Below are positions 1 through 7,727 of a stretch of 11,382 nucleotides of DNA, piece after piece; position 1 is the first letter of the stretch, and each line of letters starts with the position of its first letter. The notes below the pieces were generated by a model. The model was not told the DNA's origin. It was given only the letters and a program-made list of their open reading frames with translations, and did not search any database. The translations under genes were made by a program, and so were the position numbers. Origin of the DNA: Granulosicoccaceae bacterium. Its GTDB lineage: Bacteria > Pseudomonadota > Gammaproteobacteria > Granulosicoccales > Granulosicoccaceae. The stretch spans positions 1-11,382 of the forward strand of contig JALZUX010000555.1 of assembly GCA_023301405.1 (NCBI GenBank), given 5' to 3'.

Positions 1-68
1 GCGGCCGCGACTGCCGTCGCCCTGGCCAACGTATCTTGCACCTTATGGCTATCAGCTGAATTTACCAT
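1..68 (-). CDS. paaD: PaaD, N-terminal fragment (partial, runs off the left edge)
   Basis: An open frame on the minus strand starts with ATG at 68-66, inside the last codons of paaC (the two share ATGGTAA), and stays open to the window edge. The 22 visible residues begin MVNSADSHKVQDTLARA and end in an alanine-rich helix-like stretch. Nothing diagnostic of the family is present, so the call rests on position: in paa operons the gene after paaC is paaD, a MIP18/DUF59-type protein thought to help iron-sulfur or diiron maturation of the epoxidase. No good Shine-Dalgarno precedes the ATG, so translation is probably coupled to paaC. An in-frame GTG at 41-39, with AAGG just upstream, is an alternative start. 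The window begins exactly at GCGGCCGC, a NotI site, within this frame. Confidence 0.6.
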   Translation of the reverse strand, partial: MVNSADSHKVQDTLARATAVAA

Positions 69-823
69 TGTGAATTCGGATAGGCCCGTTGCATATACTG
101 AAGCTCGGCTAACAAAAAACCAAACTCTTCAGAATGCTTACCCACCCGACCACCAACCATCGGATAAGTAATCTCTGGCACTTCAACCAACGCCTGCGTA
201 AACACGGCGTTAATAGTGTCGGTCCATGGCTGCCGCAAGGATTCACCAGATGGAAGCACACCCGCATCAATACAAGCGGCTCGTGCATCATCAACCAGAA
301 AAAGTTCTTCTGTATAGGGGTGAAGATCTTCAATGGCCGCTTGCAGTCGCCGCGCACTTTCTTCTGTGCCATCACCCATTCGAACCACCCACTCACCGGC
401 GTGTCGAATATGATAAGTGATTTCTTTTACCGCTTTACCGGCAATACCTTGTAACGTTTTATCAGTACCTGCCAATACGCCCTGCCAAAAAGGCTGCATA
501 AATGCCGCGAAATACAACTGGCGCAACATGGTGTAAGCAAAGTCTTTATTGCCACGTTCAACTAGTAAGCAGTTAGTGTATTCACGATCTGATCGCAGAT
601 AGGCAAAGTCATCCTCTGTGCGCCCTAAGCCTTCAATTTCTGCTGCGTAAGTGTATAAGCTTCGCGACTGCCCGATAAGATCAAGCGCCATATTCGGCAT
701 TGAAAGATCTTCCTCCAACATGGGTGCATGACCACACCACTGCGACAAACGATGCCCCAGTATTAAATGATCATCAGCTATTTGCACAACCGTTTGCTGC
801 AATGGTGAAGCGTCAGATGCCAT
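62..823 (-). CDS. paaC: 1,2-phenylacetyl-CoA epoxidase subunit PaaC
   Basis: PaaC is the structural partner of the catalytic PaaA subunit in the cytoplasmic ring-1,2-phenylacetyl-CoA epoxidase. It has the same ferritin-like helical fold, but in the studied family its metal site is degenerate. The protein is 253 residues, close to the roughly 250 usual for PaaC. Recognisable blocks are LGHRLSQWCGHAPMLEED with the following ALDLIGQSR (about 22-54), the QLYFAAFM stretch (102-109) and the strongly conserved KEITYHIRHAGEWVVRMGDG block (133-152). The ATG at 823-821 overlaps the paaB stop by one base (TAATG), and its own stop overlaps the presumed paaD start, so paaABCD is one translationally coupled operon. 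Length, motifs and neighbours agree, so the call is firm. Confidence 0.95.
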   Translation of the reverse strand: MASDASPLQQTVVQIADDHLILGHRLSQWCGHAPMLEEDLSMPNMALDLIGQSRSLYTYAAEIEGLGRTEDDFAYLRSDREYTNCLLVERGNKDFAYTMLRQLYFAAFMQPFWQGVLAGTDKTLQGIAGKAVKEITYHIRHAGEWVVRMGDGTEESARRLQAAIEDLHPYTEELFLVDDARAACIDAGVLPSGESLRQPWTDTINAVFTQALVEVPEITYPMVGGRVGKHSEEFGFLLAELQYMQRAYPNSQW

Positions 824-1113
824 TACATGTGTCCCGCTTCATCAGGGATATCATAGAAGCTTGGGTGTCGATACACCTTGTCAGCAGCTGGTTCAAAATT
901 TTCTGCAGCGCGATCAGGATCAGAGGCTAAAATTTCCTCGGCACGAACCACCCAGATCGAATTGCCTTCTTCACGACGAGTATATACATCACGAGCTGCC
1001 TGCATAGCTAGCTCACCATCTGCAGCATGCAAACTACCCACATGCTTGTGGTTAAGACCACTTCTTGGTCTGATGAAGACTTCCCACAATGGCATTAATT
1101 TTTCGTTACTCAT
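823..1113 (-). CDS. paaB: 1,2-phenylacetyl-CoA epoxidase subunit PaaB
   Basis: PaaB is the small subunit of the phenylacetyl-CoA epoxidase. In the family it does not carry the active site but bridges PaaAC units and is needed for full activity. The protein is 96 residues, the normal size. It shows the family opening PLWEVFIRPRSGLNHKHVGS (about 8-27), then ADGELAMQAARDVYTRR and the IWVVRAEEI segment, and ends with a conserved HPSFYDIPDEAGHM-type tail. The ATG lies two bases after the paaA stop (TAATAATG), and the TAA stop shares one base with the paaC ATG. There is little room for a separate ribosome binding site, so expression is probably tied to paaA. Confidence 0.96.
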   Translation of the reverse strand: MSNEKLMPLWEVFIRPRSGLNHKHVGSLHAADGELAMQAARDVYTRREEGNSIWVVRAEEILASDPDRAAENFEPAADKVYRHPSFYDIPDEAGHM

Positions 1114-1115
1114 TA

Positions 1116-2108
1116 TTACGCCACCGACTTGAGGTTATTTTGCTTCTCAGCATAAGCAAGTGCCGCGTCACGTACCCAAGCACCATCGTCCCAGGCCTTA
1201 CGTCGTGCATCAAGTCGATCTCTGTTCATCATGCCGTGACCGTTAACTACCTGCCAGAATTCGTCCCAGTCAATTTCACCGAAATCGTAGCCACCCTCGC
1301 CTTTGTTTTTACTTTCATTCCACACTAGCTTCTCATCCGGCATGGTTAATCCAATTAACTCCGCTTGAGGTACCGTAGCATCAACAAACTTTTGTCGAAG
1401 CTCATCATTGGTAAATCGTTTGATTTTCCAAGTCATGGATTGATCAGAATGTTGGCTGTCTGTGTCAGAAGGGCCAAACATCATCAGTGATGGCCACCAC
1501 CATCGGTTTAACGCATCTTGCGCCATATTTTTTTGTTCATCGGTGCCTTGCGTCAGTGACTGCATTAGCTCATAACCCTGACGCTGATGAAAACTCTCTT
1601 CTTTGCACACTCTGATCATTGCCCTTGCATACGGTCCATAAGAACAACGGCACAGAGGCACCTGATTCATAATGGCAGCACCGTCAACCAACCAACCAAT
1701 CACGCCAATATCTGCCCAAGTTGGCGTTGGGTAATTAAAGATTGATGAATACTTCGCCTTCCCGGACAACAATTCCTGGGTAAGCTCTTCACGCGAAACA
1801 CCCAGCGTCTCTGCCGCAGAATACAAATACAGACCATGACCGCCCTCGTCCTGCACTTTGGCCAACAACGCAACTTTCCGCCGCAACGATGGTGCACGCG
1901 TCAGCCAATTGCCCTCTGGCAGCATACCCACAATCTCTGAATGAGCGTGCTGGCTCATCATTCGAATCAGAGTTTTTCGATAGGCAGACGGCATCGCATC
2001 ATTGGGCTCAATCTTTTCTTCCGCATCGATGCGAGCCTGGAATGCATCCAGAAACTCTTGAGTTTCTTCTGTGTCGGTTTTTGCACCGATCAAACCTTGC
2101 GAGTACAT
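1116..2108 (-). CDS. paaA: 1,2-phenylacetyl-CoA epoxidase catalytic subunit PaaA
   Basis: PaaA is the catalytic subunit of the multicomponent epoxidase that adds one oxygen atom across C1-C2 of phenylacetyl-CoA, using electrons from the PaaE reductase. The protein is 330 residues; E. coli PaaA is a little shorter. Two carboxylate-histidine diiron motifs are visible: DExxH in [21 protein letters not shown] (D87, E88, H91) and EExxH in [15 protein letters not shown] (E170, E171, H174). The [15 protein letters not shown] segment (54-68), also characteristic of PaaA, precedes them. The start at 2108-2106 has a clear AGGAG (plus-strand 2114-2118) five bases upstream. It is the first gene of the minus-strand operon and reads away from the divergent control region at 2109-2278. 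All catalytic residues I can check are present. Confidence 0.97.
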   Translation of the reverse strand: MYSQGLIGAKTDTEETQEFLDAFQARIDAEEKIEPNDAMPSAYRKTLIRMMSQHAHSEIVGMLPEGNWLTRAPSLRRKVALLAKVQDEGGHGLYLYSAAETLGVSREELTQELLSGKAKYSSIFNYPTPTWADIGVIGWLVDGAAIMNQVPLCRCSYGPYARAMIRVCKEESFHQRQGYELMQSLTQGTDEQKNMAQDALNRWWWPSLMMFGPSDTDSQHSDQSMTWKIKRFTNDELRQKFVDATVPQAELIGLTMPDEKLVWNESKNKGEGGYDFGEIDWDEFWQVVNGHGMMNRDRLDARRKAWDDGAWVRDAALAYAEKQNNLKSVA

Positions 2109-2124
2109 TGCAACTCCTGTTCAG

Positions 2125-2139
2125 CCGTTGATTCACGTT
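2125..2139 (+). promoter_or_regulatory. Possible PaaX operator (TGATTC-type)
   Basis: The stretch holds TGATTC followed by ACGTT. As I recall it, the E. coli PaaX box is WWTRTGATTCGYGWT. Ten of 15 positions agree, including the whole TGATTC core and four of the five downstream bases; the upstream four do not agree. It lies about 20 bp upstream of the paaA start codon, where a bound repressor would block transcription of the minus operon. This is a resemblance to a motif from a distant species, not a demonstrated site. Confidence 0.35.
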
Positions 2140-2140
2140 A

Positions 2141-2190
2141 TTGCGTATTTTATGTTACAGTTTTTATTCCACAACGCAAATTTTGTAACA
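2141..2190. repeat. Two staggered inverted repeats in the divergent promoter region
   Basis: TGTTACA (2153-2159) is exactly inverted as TGTAACA (2184-2190), with arm centres 31 bp apart. TTGCGT (2141-2146) is exactly inverted as ACGCAA (2174-2179), with centres 33 bp apart. The first pair can be extended outward as TTATG-TTACA and TGTAACACATAA with a two-base mismatch in length. Arms about three helical turns apart in a divergent promoter fit a dimeric regulator binding one face of the DNA, possibly PaaX or a global regulator. The pairing is seen; the binding protein is inference. Confidence 0.4.
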
Positions 2191-2266
2191 CATAAAACCG
2201 TAAAAAATTGCCATAGTAGATTCAGCACACCAGCCAGCCCCATAATTAACAACCAATTCTTTACCC

Positions 2267-2281
2267 GGAGATGACAATTTG
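2267..2281 (+). promoter_or_regulatory. Ribosome binding site supporting a TTG start
   Basis: GGAG at 2267-2270 is followed by eight bases and then TTG at 2279-2281. The ATG at 2271-2273 is out of frame with the long gene, directly abuts the GGAG, and would give only six codons before TAA at 2289-2291. The first in-frame ATG lies 24 codons inside and would remove the first strands of the hydratase fold. The TTG is therefore the best start, and the same CCGGAGA sequence precedes paaZ. Confidence 0.7.
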
Positions 2282-4309
2282 GCCCCTGTAACCTACACCC
2301 AGGAAGACAGTATCGCCTTGATCACGATTGATCATCCCCCGGTAAACGCCATGTCACTGGTGGTGCGCCAAGGCCTGCTTGATGCTATCCAATCAGCAGT
2401 CGCCGATGGCATGCAACAGGGCCTCATAGTCTGTAGCGGCAGAACTTTCGTTGCCGGTGGCGATATTTCAGAATTTGGCAATGCACCGCAAATACCTCAT
2501 TTGCCAGACGTCTATCAAGCCCTTGAAGACAGCCCGGTTACGTGGCTTGCTGCCATGCACGGCACCGTTTTAGGTGGTGGATTCGAACTAGCGATGGCCT
2601 GCGACTACCGTATTGCCCTGCAGGGCACCCGATTCGGCCTGCCAGAAGTTACCCTTGGCCTGGTGCCCGGTGCGGCCGGTACACAACGATTACCACGACT
2701 GGTGGGCGCTGTACTCGCGGCCGACCTGTGCAGTAGCGGCCGAATGATCACTGCACAAGAGCTTTTAGATGCATCCGGGCTCGACAAGATCGTCGACGCC
2801 GATCTAAATCAGGCTGCACGTGACTTTCTGCTGGCTGCTGACAAATCACCGCAAGCCGTCAGCCACAGATCAATCCCACCGGTAGATTCTGACTTTTTTT
2901 CAACACAGCGCATTGCCGTCACCAACAAGGCCAAAGGAGCGCTAGCGCCACTGCACAACCTTGACGCCGTTCAATGGGCAACCGAAACTGACTTTGCCGT
3001 TGGCCAAAAGCGTGAAAGAGCGCTGCACCTTGAGTTAAGAAACAGCGATCAATCAATTGCACTACGGCACGCCTTTTTCGCTGAGCGCGCGGTATCAAAA
3101 CCAGATGCAATCAAAAACACCACCCCCAGAGACTTCCAGAAAATTGCCATTGTCGGCGGCGGCTTGATGGGTTCCGGCATCGCTGCCGCCTGCCTGAACG
3201 CCAAGCTAAGCGTTACCATGATAGAAGCCACAGATGTAGGCGCAGAAAATGGCCGTAAAAACGTTGTTAAACTCATGGATGCTGCACTTAAACGCGGCCT
3301 TATAAATCAAAACACCTACGACGAGCGCTTAAAGAATTTTAGCTGCAGCACCAACTACAGTGATACATCGTCCTGCGACATTGCCATCGAGGCAGTATTT
3401 GAAGATCTGGCCGTCAAGCAATCGGTTTTTAAATCACTTGCTCAGCACATGAGTGGCGATGCGATAATTGCGACAAATACCTCTTACATAAACCCTTGCG
3501 ACATCGCCGCAGGCGTTAGCCACCCACAACGTATTATCGGGCTTCACTTTTTCTCACCTGCACACATCATGAAGCTGCTTGAAGTCGTGGCAACCCCCGA
3601 CACGTCAAGCGAAGTATTAGCCACCGCTTTTACGCTAGCAAAAAGACTTCGCAAGGTAGGCGCGCTTTCAAGGATCTGTGACGGCTTCATTGGTAACCGC
3701 ATGCTTGCCGCCTACCGTCGACAAGCAGACTATTTACTTGCAGATGGCGCCAGCCCGCAACAAATAGATTCTGCCATGCGTAACTATGGCTTACCTATGG
3801 GTCCCTATGAGCTACAAGATCTCACTGGTTTACAGATAGGCTACGCCAACAGAAAGCGCCTTGCTGCAACCCGAAGCCCTTCAGAGCGCTACATACCAAT
3901 TGCCGATCAACTGTGCAAACTGGAACGCTTTGGACAACGCAGTTGTATAGGCTGGTACCGCTATGAAGAAGGCAACCGCAAACCAATCAACGATCCTGCA
4001 GTGATGACCTTAGTTGAAAGTTATTCTGCAGAAAATAATATCAAACGTCGCGAATTCACTGAGCAGGAAATTCAACTATCGTTGATTTCAATTCTTGCTA
4101 ACGAAGGTGAGAAAATTCTGCAAGAAGGCATTGCAGAAAGATCAATTGATATTGATATGGTAAAAATTCATGGCTATGGATTTCCGCGCTGGCGCGGCGG
4201 CCCGATGCACGCTGCCGCACAACTTGGTGATGATGTTATTCGTCAAACACTTCAGAAAATCGTACAACAAAGCCCTGACAGTTGGGTGCTTGCAGACAAG
4301 TACCGCTAG
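2279..4309 (+). CDS. Fused enoyl-CoA hydratase / 3-hydroxyacyl-CoA dehydrogenase (probable PaaF-PaaH replacement)
   Basis: This 676-residue protein has the domain order of multifunctional beta-oxidation enzymes (MFE-1/FadB-like). Residues 1-200 are a crotonase domain, with oxyanion-hole segments AGGDI (59-63) and GTVLGGGFELAMACD, and both hydratase glutamates (E103 and E123 in GLPEVTLG). A Rossmann NAD-binding domain starts near 287 with VGGGLMGSG (292-300). Dehydrogenase residues follow: NTS (400-402), H423 in GLHFFSP, E435 and N473 in DGFIGNR. Two C-terminal dehydrogenase domains end with HGYGFPRWRGGPM (631-643). Separate PaaF (2,3-dehydroadipyl-CoA hydratase) and PaaH (3-hydroxyadipyl-CoA dehydrogenase) genes are absent here, so this enzyme probably does both jobs. 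It could instead be a general fatty-acid beta-oxidation enzyme recruited to the operon. The start is TTG. It opens the plus operon, with paaZ 15 bp downstream. Confidence 0.9.
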   Translation: MAPVTYTQEDSIALITIDHPPVNAMSLVVRQGLLDAIQSAVADGMQQGLIVCSGRTFVAGGDISEFGNAPQIPHLPDVYQALEDSPVTWLAAMHGTVLGGGFELAMACDYRIALQGTRFGLPEVTLGLVPGAAGTQRLPRLVGAVLAADLCSSGRMITAQELLDASGLDKIVDADLNQAARDFLLAADKSPQAVSHRSIPPVDSDFFSTQRIAVTNKAKGALAPLHNLDAVQWATETDFAVGQKRERALHLELRNSDQSIALRHAFFAERAVSKPDAIKNTTPRDFQKIAIVGGGLMGSGIAAACLNAKLSVTMIEATDVGAENGRKNVVKLMDAALKRGLINQNTYDERLKNFSCSTNYSDTSSCDIAIEAVFEDLAVKQSVFKSLAQHMSGDAIIATNTSYINPCDIAAGVSHPQRIIGLHFFSPAHIMKLLEVVATPDTSSEVLATAFTLAKRLRKVGALSRICDGFIGNRMLAAYRRQADYLLADGASPQQIDSAMRNYGLPMGPYELQDLTGLQIGYANRKRLAATRSPSERYIPIADQLCKLERFGQRSCIGWYRYEEGNRKPINDPAVMTLVESYSAENNIKRREFTEQEIQLSLISILANEGEKILQEGIAERSIDIDMVKIHGYGFPRWRGGPMHAAAQLGDDVIRQTLQKIVQQSPDSWVLADKYR

Positions 4310-4324
4310 ACTCCGGAGACAACC

Positions 4325-6385
4325 ATGCCTATGACAAACAATGTACTTTTCCCAAGCCCCACTGATGGCATCGTCAGCAGTTATCTGGCAGGCCGCTGGG
4401 TTGCTCCCGATGATACTGCACGCGCCATACATTCAAGTGTGACCGGTGAACAGATCGCAATGGCGGGCAATGCAACTCTTAATACACAAGCAATGCTTGA
4501 CTATGCCCGCACCGTTGGCGGCCCTGCACTACGTGAACTGACTTTCCATGATCGCGCCAAACTGCTTAAGCGTCTGGCCACCTACCTTGATGAACACAAA
4601 GAATATCTAACCACTCTGGCGTTTAATAGTGGTGCTACCCGTGCTGATTCAAAAATCGATATCGATGGAGGCATAGGTACCGTTTTTGTTTTCGCATCGA
4701 AAGGACGGCGTGAACTACCAGACGACACCATCTGCACAGACGGTGACGTTGAACAATTATCCCGTACCGGCAGTTTTCTAGGCCAACATATCTATACCAG
4801 TAAACCCGGTGTTGCCGTACACATAAACGCCTATAACTTTCCAGTGTGGGGCATGTTAGAAAAGCTGGCACCTGCATTATTGGCAGGAATGCCTGCGATC
4901 ATAAAGCCGGCAACCTCAACTTCATATATTACTGAAGCCTGCTTTCGACTGATGATTGACAGCAACATATTTCCACCCGGCAGCTTTCAACTGATCGCGG
5001 GTGGCACTGGCGGATTACTTGATCAGCTTGATCTTCAAGACGTGGTCAGCTTTACCGGCTCGGCGAATACAGCAACACAGCTCAGATCAAACCCACATTT
5101 GCTGCACCATGCTATTCCCTTTAATGCAGAGCAAGACAGCCTCAACGCATCAGTGCTTGGACCTGACGTAACAATAGATACACCAGAGTTTGACTTATTC
5201 GTTAAAGAGGTGGTCACCGAAATGACCACCAAAGCTGGTCAAAAATGCACCGCGATACGACGTATTATGGCACCACAAAATATGGTGTCACATCTGATCG
5301 ATGCCGTATCAGCAGCGCTTGATCAAATCAACATCGGCGACCCATCTCTAGACAATACTTCGATGGGGGCACTGGTTTCAGTTTCACAACGGCTAAGCGT
5401 GCTTGAAGCCAGCAGCGAAATTGCCACACAGGCAGATCTTATCTATGGCTCACCAAGCCTTAGCCTTAATAACGCCGATGCAGAAAAAGGCGCGTTTATG
5501 TCACCCATGCTGTTTCACTGCGCTGAACCGGATATCGCATCAGTTGTGCACAGCACCGAAGCATTCGGCCCGGTATCTACCATCATGCCGTACAACGATA
5601 TTAAGCACGCGTGTGAATTACTGAACCGTGGCGGCGGCAGCCTGGTGGCTTCTGTGGTGACAAGCGACGGTCAAGTCGCCCGTGAAATAGCCACCCACTC
5701 CGCTGCTTTCCATGGTCGCTTGTATTTTAACAATGAAACATCAATGAAAGAATCTACCGGACACGGATCGCCACTGCCACACATGGTGCATGGCGGCCCC
5801 GGTCGGGCTGGCGGCAGTGAAGAATTAGGTGGTGTACGTGGCGTAAAACACTACATGCAACGCACTGCCATTCAGGGTAGCCCCGATATTTTGTCCGCAG
5901 TTTCCAATGAATTTGTCGTCGGCGCAAAAGAACACACATCAGATCGCCATCCGTTTCGTAAAACGTTTAGTGAGCTATCTATCGGCGAGACACTCTACAC
6001 CGAGCGGCGGCAAATCAGCCTTGAAGATATCGAGCACTTTGCCAATTTCACAGGGGACACCTTCTATGCACACATGGACGAAGAAGCCGCCAGTGCTAAT
6101 CCTTTTTTCCCCGGCCGAGTCGCACATGGGTATTTGTTGCTGTCGTTTGCAGCAGGCTTATTCGTCGATCCTGATCCGGGCCCGGTATTAGCTAATACCG
6201 GTCTTGTCGGGTTGAGTTTTCAAAAACCAGTCTCCCCCGGAGATACAATCAAAGTCACTCTGACGGTGAAACGTAAGACCAAGCGCAACGAAGAATATGG
6301 CGAAGTACAGTGGTCGGTAAGACTGCAAAATCAAGATGGCGATCAAGTTGCCAGTTATGATTTACTGACCATGAACACTCTGTGA
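4325..6385 (+). CDS. paaZ: PaaZ, bifunctional oxepin-CoA hydrolase / 3-oxo-5,6-dehydrosuberyl-CoA semialdehyde dehydrogenase
   Basis: PaaZ opens the oxepin-CoA ring by hydrolysis and oxidises the resulting reactive aldehyde with NADP. The protein is 686 residues (E. coli about 680) and both domains are intact. Residues 1-530 are an aldehyde dehydrogenase with substrate-binding blocks VAVHINAYNFPVWGMLEKL and AIIKPAT, general base E269 in FNAEQDSLN, and nucleophile C308 in KAGQKCTAIRRI. The 39-residue E-to-C spacing equals that of the E. coli enzyme (E256, C295). Residues 540-686 are a MaoC-like hydratase with D578 and H583 in GDTFYAHMDEEAA, followed by GRVAHGYLLLSFAAG. The linker has the family signature KESTGHGSPLPHMVHGGPGRAGG. 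GGAG at 4315-4318 precedes the ATG by six bases. It lies in the plus operon between the fused hydratase/dehydrogenase gene and paaX. Confidence 0.97.
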   Translation: MPMTNNVLFPSPTDGIVSSYLAGRWVAPDDTARAIHSSVTGEQIAMAGNATLNTQAMLDYARTVGGPALRELTFHDRAKLLKRLATYLDEHKEYLTTLAFNSGATRADSKIDIDGGIGTVFVFASKGRRELPDDTICTDGDVEQLSRTGSFLGQHIYTSKPGVAVHINAYNFPVWGMLEKLAPALLAGMPAIIKPATSTSYITEACFRLMIDSNIFPPGSFQLIAGGTGGLLDQLDLQDVVSFTGSANTATQLRSNPHLLHHAIPFNAEQDSLNASVLGPDVTIDTPEFDLFVKEVVTEMTTKAGQKCTAIRRIMAPQNMVSHLIDAVSAALDQINIGDPSLDNTSMGALVSVSQRLSVLEASSEIATQADLIYGSPSLSLNNADAEKGAFMSPMLFHCAEPDIASVVHSTEAFGPVSTIMPYNDIKHACELLNRGGGSLVASVVTSDGQVAREIATHSAAFHGRLYFNNETSMKESTGHGSPLPHMVHGGPGRAGGSEELGGVRGVKHYMQRTAIQGSPDILSAVSNEFVVGAKEHTSDRHPFRKTFSELSIGETLYTERRQISLEDIEHFANFTGDTFYAHMDEEAASANPFFPGRVAHGYLLLSFAAGLFVDPDPGPVLANTGLVGLSFQKPVSPGDTIKVTLTVKRKTKRNEEYGEVQWSVRLQNQDGDQVASYDLLTMNTL

Positions 6386-6394
6386 ACTAAGCCT

Positions 6395-7249
6395 GTGTCA
6401 ATACAACTTGCAGGCGCTTTAAAACAGCTCAGCGGTGAAAACTCCCTTAAAGCGTGGTCAGTGATCATTACGTTTTTTGGTGACTCTGTGGCCCCGCGTG
6501 GTGGCGCTATTTCCACAACGACAGTACAAACCGTAATGGCGACACTCAACATTGGCGCCGGGGCCGTTAGAACAGCTTTTTCAAGATTGGCTAAAGATGG
6601 CTGGGTGACCCGGCAGAAAGTCGGTCGCAATACCTACTACAGCTTATCTGACACCGGCCAGGCTTCCTTTTCTGTGGCAGAAGCCGTCATCTATGCCGGC
6701 CCATCAACAGTGGGCAATGTAAATACCGTGAACTTCTTTCTGGTCACAGGCTGCCCTCAGAAAACTAAAATCAATGACTTGAACAACAACGGTATCAAGG
6801 TAACCAAAGACTCCTACCTTTATACCTTTCTAAGCCCACAACAAATCAACAACCTGCACACCGCACAAGCGCTGATCAGCACCGTTAAGCGTGCAGACGT
6901 ACCACAGTGGATTGTAGATAAAGTCGCACCACCATCAGTTGCCAACCACTATAAGCACTTGCAAAAAACAGCAGACACCATTAGCGTAAATTTACCCGAA
7001 GATTCTCTAAGCGCACTGGCGATCCGCACCCTTCTAATTCATGAATGGCGCCGATTGCTGCTACGCAGGGACCAATCCAACAGCGCCTTGCTTCCAGCTG
7101 ACTGGCCCTATCAAGACTGCCGTCAATCAGTAAGCAACTTGTATCAACTGTTATCGCCTGCGGCAGAAAGCTGGCTGGACACCGAGGCATTAAGCCCTGA
7201 CGGCGCGCTAGTTAAATCTGCTATCGCTACTCCTCAACGTTTTGGTTAA
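6395..7249 (+). CDS. paaX: PaaX, phenylacetyl-CoA-responsive transcriptional repressor
   Basis: PaaX represses paa promoters and is released by phenylacetyl-CoA. The protein is 284 residues, somewhat shorter than the roughly 316 of E. coli PaaX. The N-terminal winged-helix domain shows the family signature FFGDSVAPRGG (27-37), then GAGAVRTAFSRLAKDGWV (54-71) as the likely recognition helix, and the wing KVGRNTYYSLSDTG (75-88). The C-terminal family block is LIHEWRRLLLR (214-224) with LLPADWP (232-238). The start is GTG, nine bases after the paaZ stop and without a strong Shine-Dalgarno, so it is probably expressed by coupling to paaZ. Placement inside the operon it should control implies feedback: induction of the pathway also raises the repressor. 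The gene is intact. Confidence 0.95.
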   Translation: MSIQLAGALKQLSGENSLKAWSVIITFFGDSVAPRGGAISTTTVQTVMATLNIGAGAVRTAFSRLAKDGWVTRQKVGRNTYYSLSDTGQASFSVAEAVIYAGPSTVGNVNTVNFFLVTGCPQKTKINDLNNNGIKVTKDSYLYTFLSPQQINNLHTAQALISTVKRADVPQWIVDKVAPPSVANHYKHLQKTADTISVNLPEDSLSALAIRTLLIHEWRRLLLRRDQSNSALLPADWPYQDCRQSVSNLYQLLSPAAESWLDTEALSPDGALVKSAIATPQRFG

Positions 7250-7290
7250 ACTCTTTCGCCACGGCGTCGCACCAATTTGCAGGTAAAAAA

Positions 7291-7725
7291 ATGACAGCAC
7301 TTAGCGCAGAAGATATAGCCAAACGCAGTAGCAAGGTCATGTGGCAAAACGATGATGCAAGTAAAAGCCTTGGCTTAGTGTTTGAGTCAGTGTCACCAGG
7401 CAAAGCTACCTTTTCCTTAAAAGTAGAAACCCGACACACCAACGGTCACGACATCTGCCACGGTGGTTATATCTTCACCCTTGCAGACACAGCGTTCGCT
7501 TTTGCGTGTAACAGCTATAACCAGGTCGCTGTCGCGCAACAGAATTCAATTACGTTTGTAGCCCCCGGTAAACTGGGTGACACATTAACCGCTACCGCCA
7601 TCGAAGTTAATCGCGCTGCACGCTCAGGCGTTTATGACGCCACGATAGTGAATCAGAACAACGAAACAATCGCCCTCTTCCGAGGTAATTCCCGCACATT
7701 GAACCGACCCCTCTTCGAGGAGTAA
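7291..7725 (+). CDS. paaI: PaaI, hydroxyphenylacetyl-CoA thioesterase
   Basis: PaaI is a cytoplasmic hotdog-fold thioesterase that hydrolyses dead-end ring-hydroxylated phenylacetyl-CoA esters and so frees coenzyme A. The protein is 144 residues against about 140 in E. coli. The catalytic block NGHDICHGGYIFTLADTAFA (51-70) holds the expected residues: N51, the HGG turn (57-59) and D66, which corresponds to the catalytic aspartate of E. coli PaaI. The later FVAPGKLGDTLTATA segment and GVYDATIVNQ match the family. The ATG has AGG at 7281-7283, seven bases upstream, and lies 41 bp after paaX. Its last codons supply a strong GAGGAG (7717-7722) for whatever is translated next. Confidence 0.94.
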   Translation: MTALSAEDIAKRSSKVMWQNDDASKSLGLVFESVSPGKATFSLKVETRHTNGHDICHGGYIFTLADTAFAFACNSYNQVAVAQQNSITFVAPGKLGDTLTATAIEVNRAARSGVYDATIVNQNNETIALFRGNSRTLNRPLFEE

Positions 7726-7727
7726 AA

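Larger units (their letters stand above)
2109..2278. promoter_or_regulatory. Divergent control region between paaA and the plus-strand paa operon
   Basis: This 170-bp gap separates two operons of one pathway that read in opposite directions, so it should hold both promoters and the PaaX operators. It is AT-rich in the middle (2135-2210). Seen directly: AGGAG for paaA at 2114-2118, a TGATTC core at 2129-2134, two staggered inverted repeats at 2141-2190, and GGAG for the plus operon at 2267-2270. I could not find a strong sigma-70 -35/-10 pair in either direction. The best minus-strand candidate is TTGCGT (plus 2179-2174), 16 bases, then TAACAT, and it is weak. The region's regulatory role is secure from its position; the exact promoters are not. 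Confidence 0.75.

Noticed and set aside
2271..2291. ATG at 2271 as the start of the lead gene or of a regulatory upstream frame (MTIWPL then stop)
   Set aside because: It is out of frame with the gene, abuts GGAG with no spacing, and is too short. The TTG at 2279 has better geometry.
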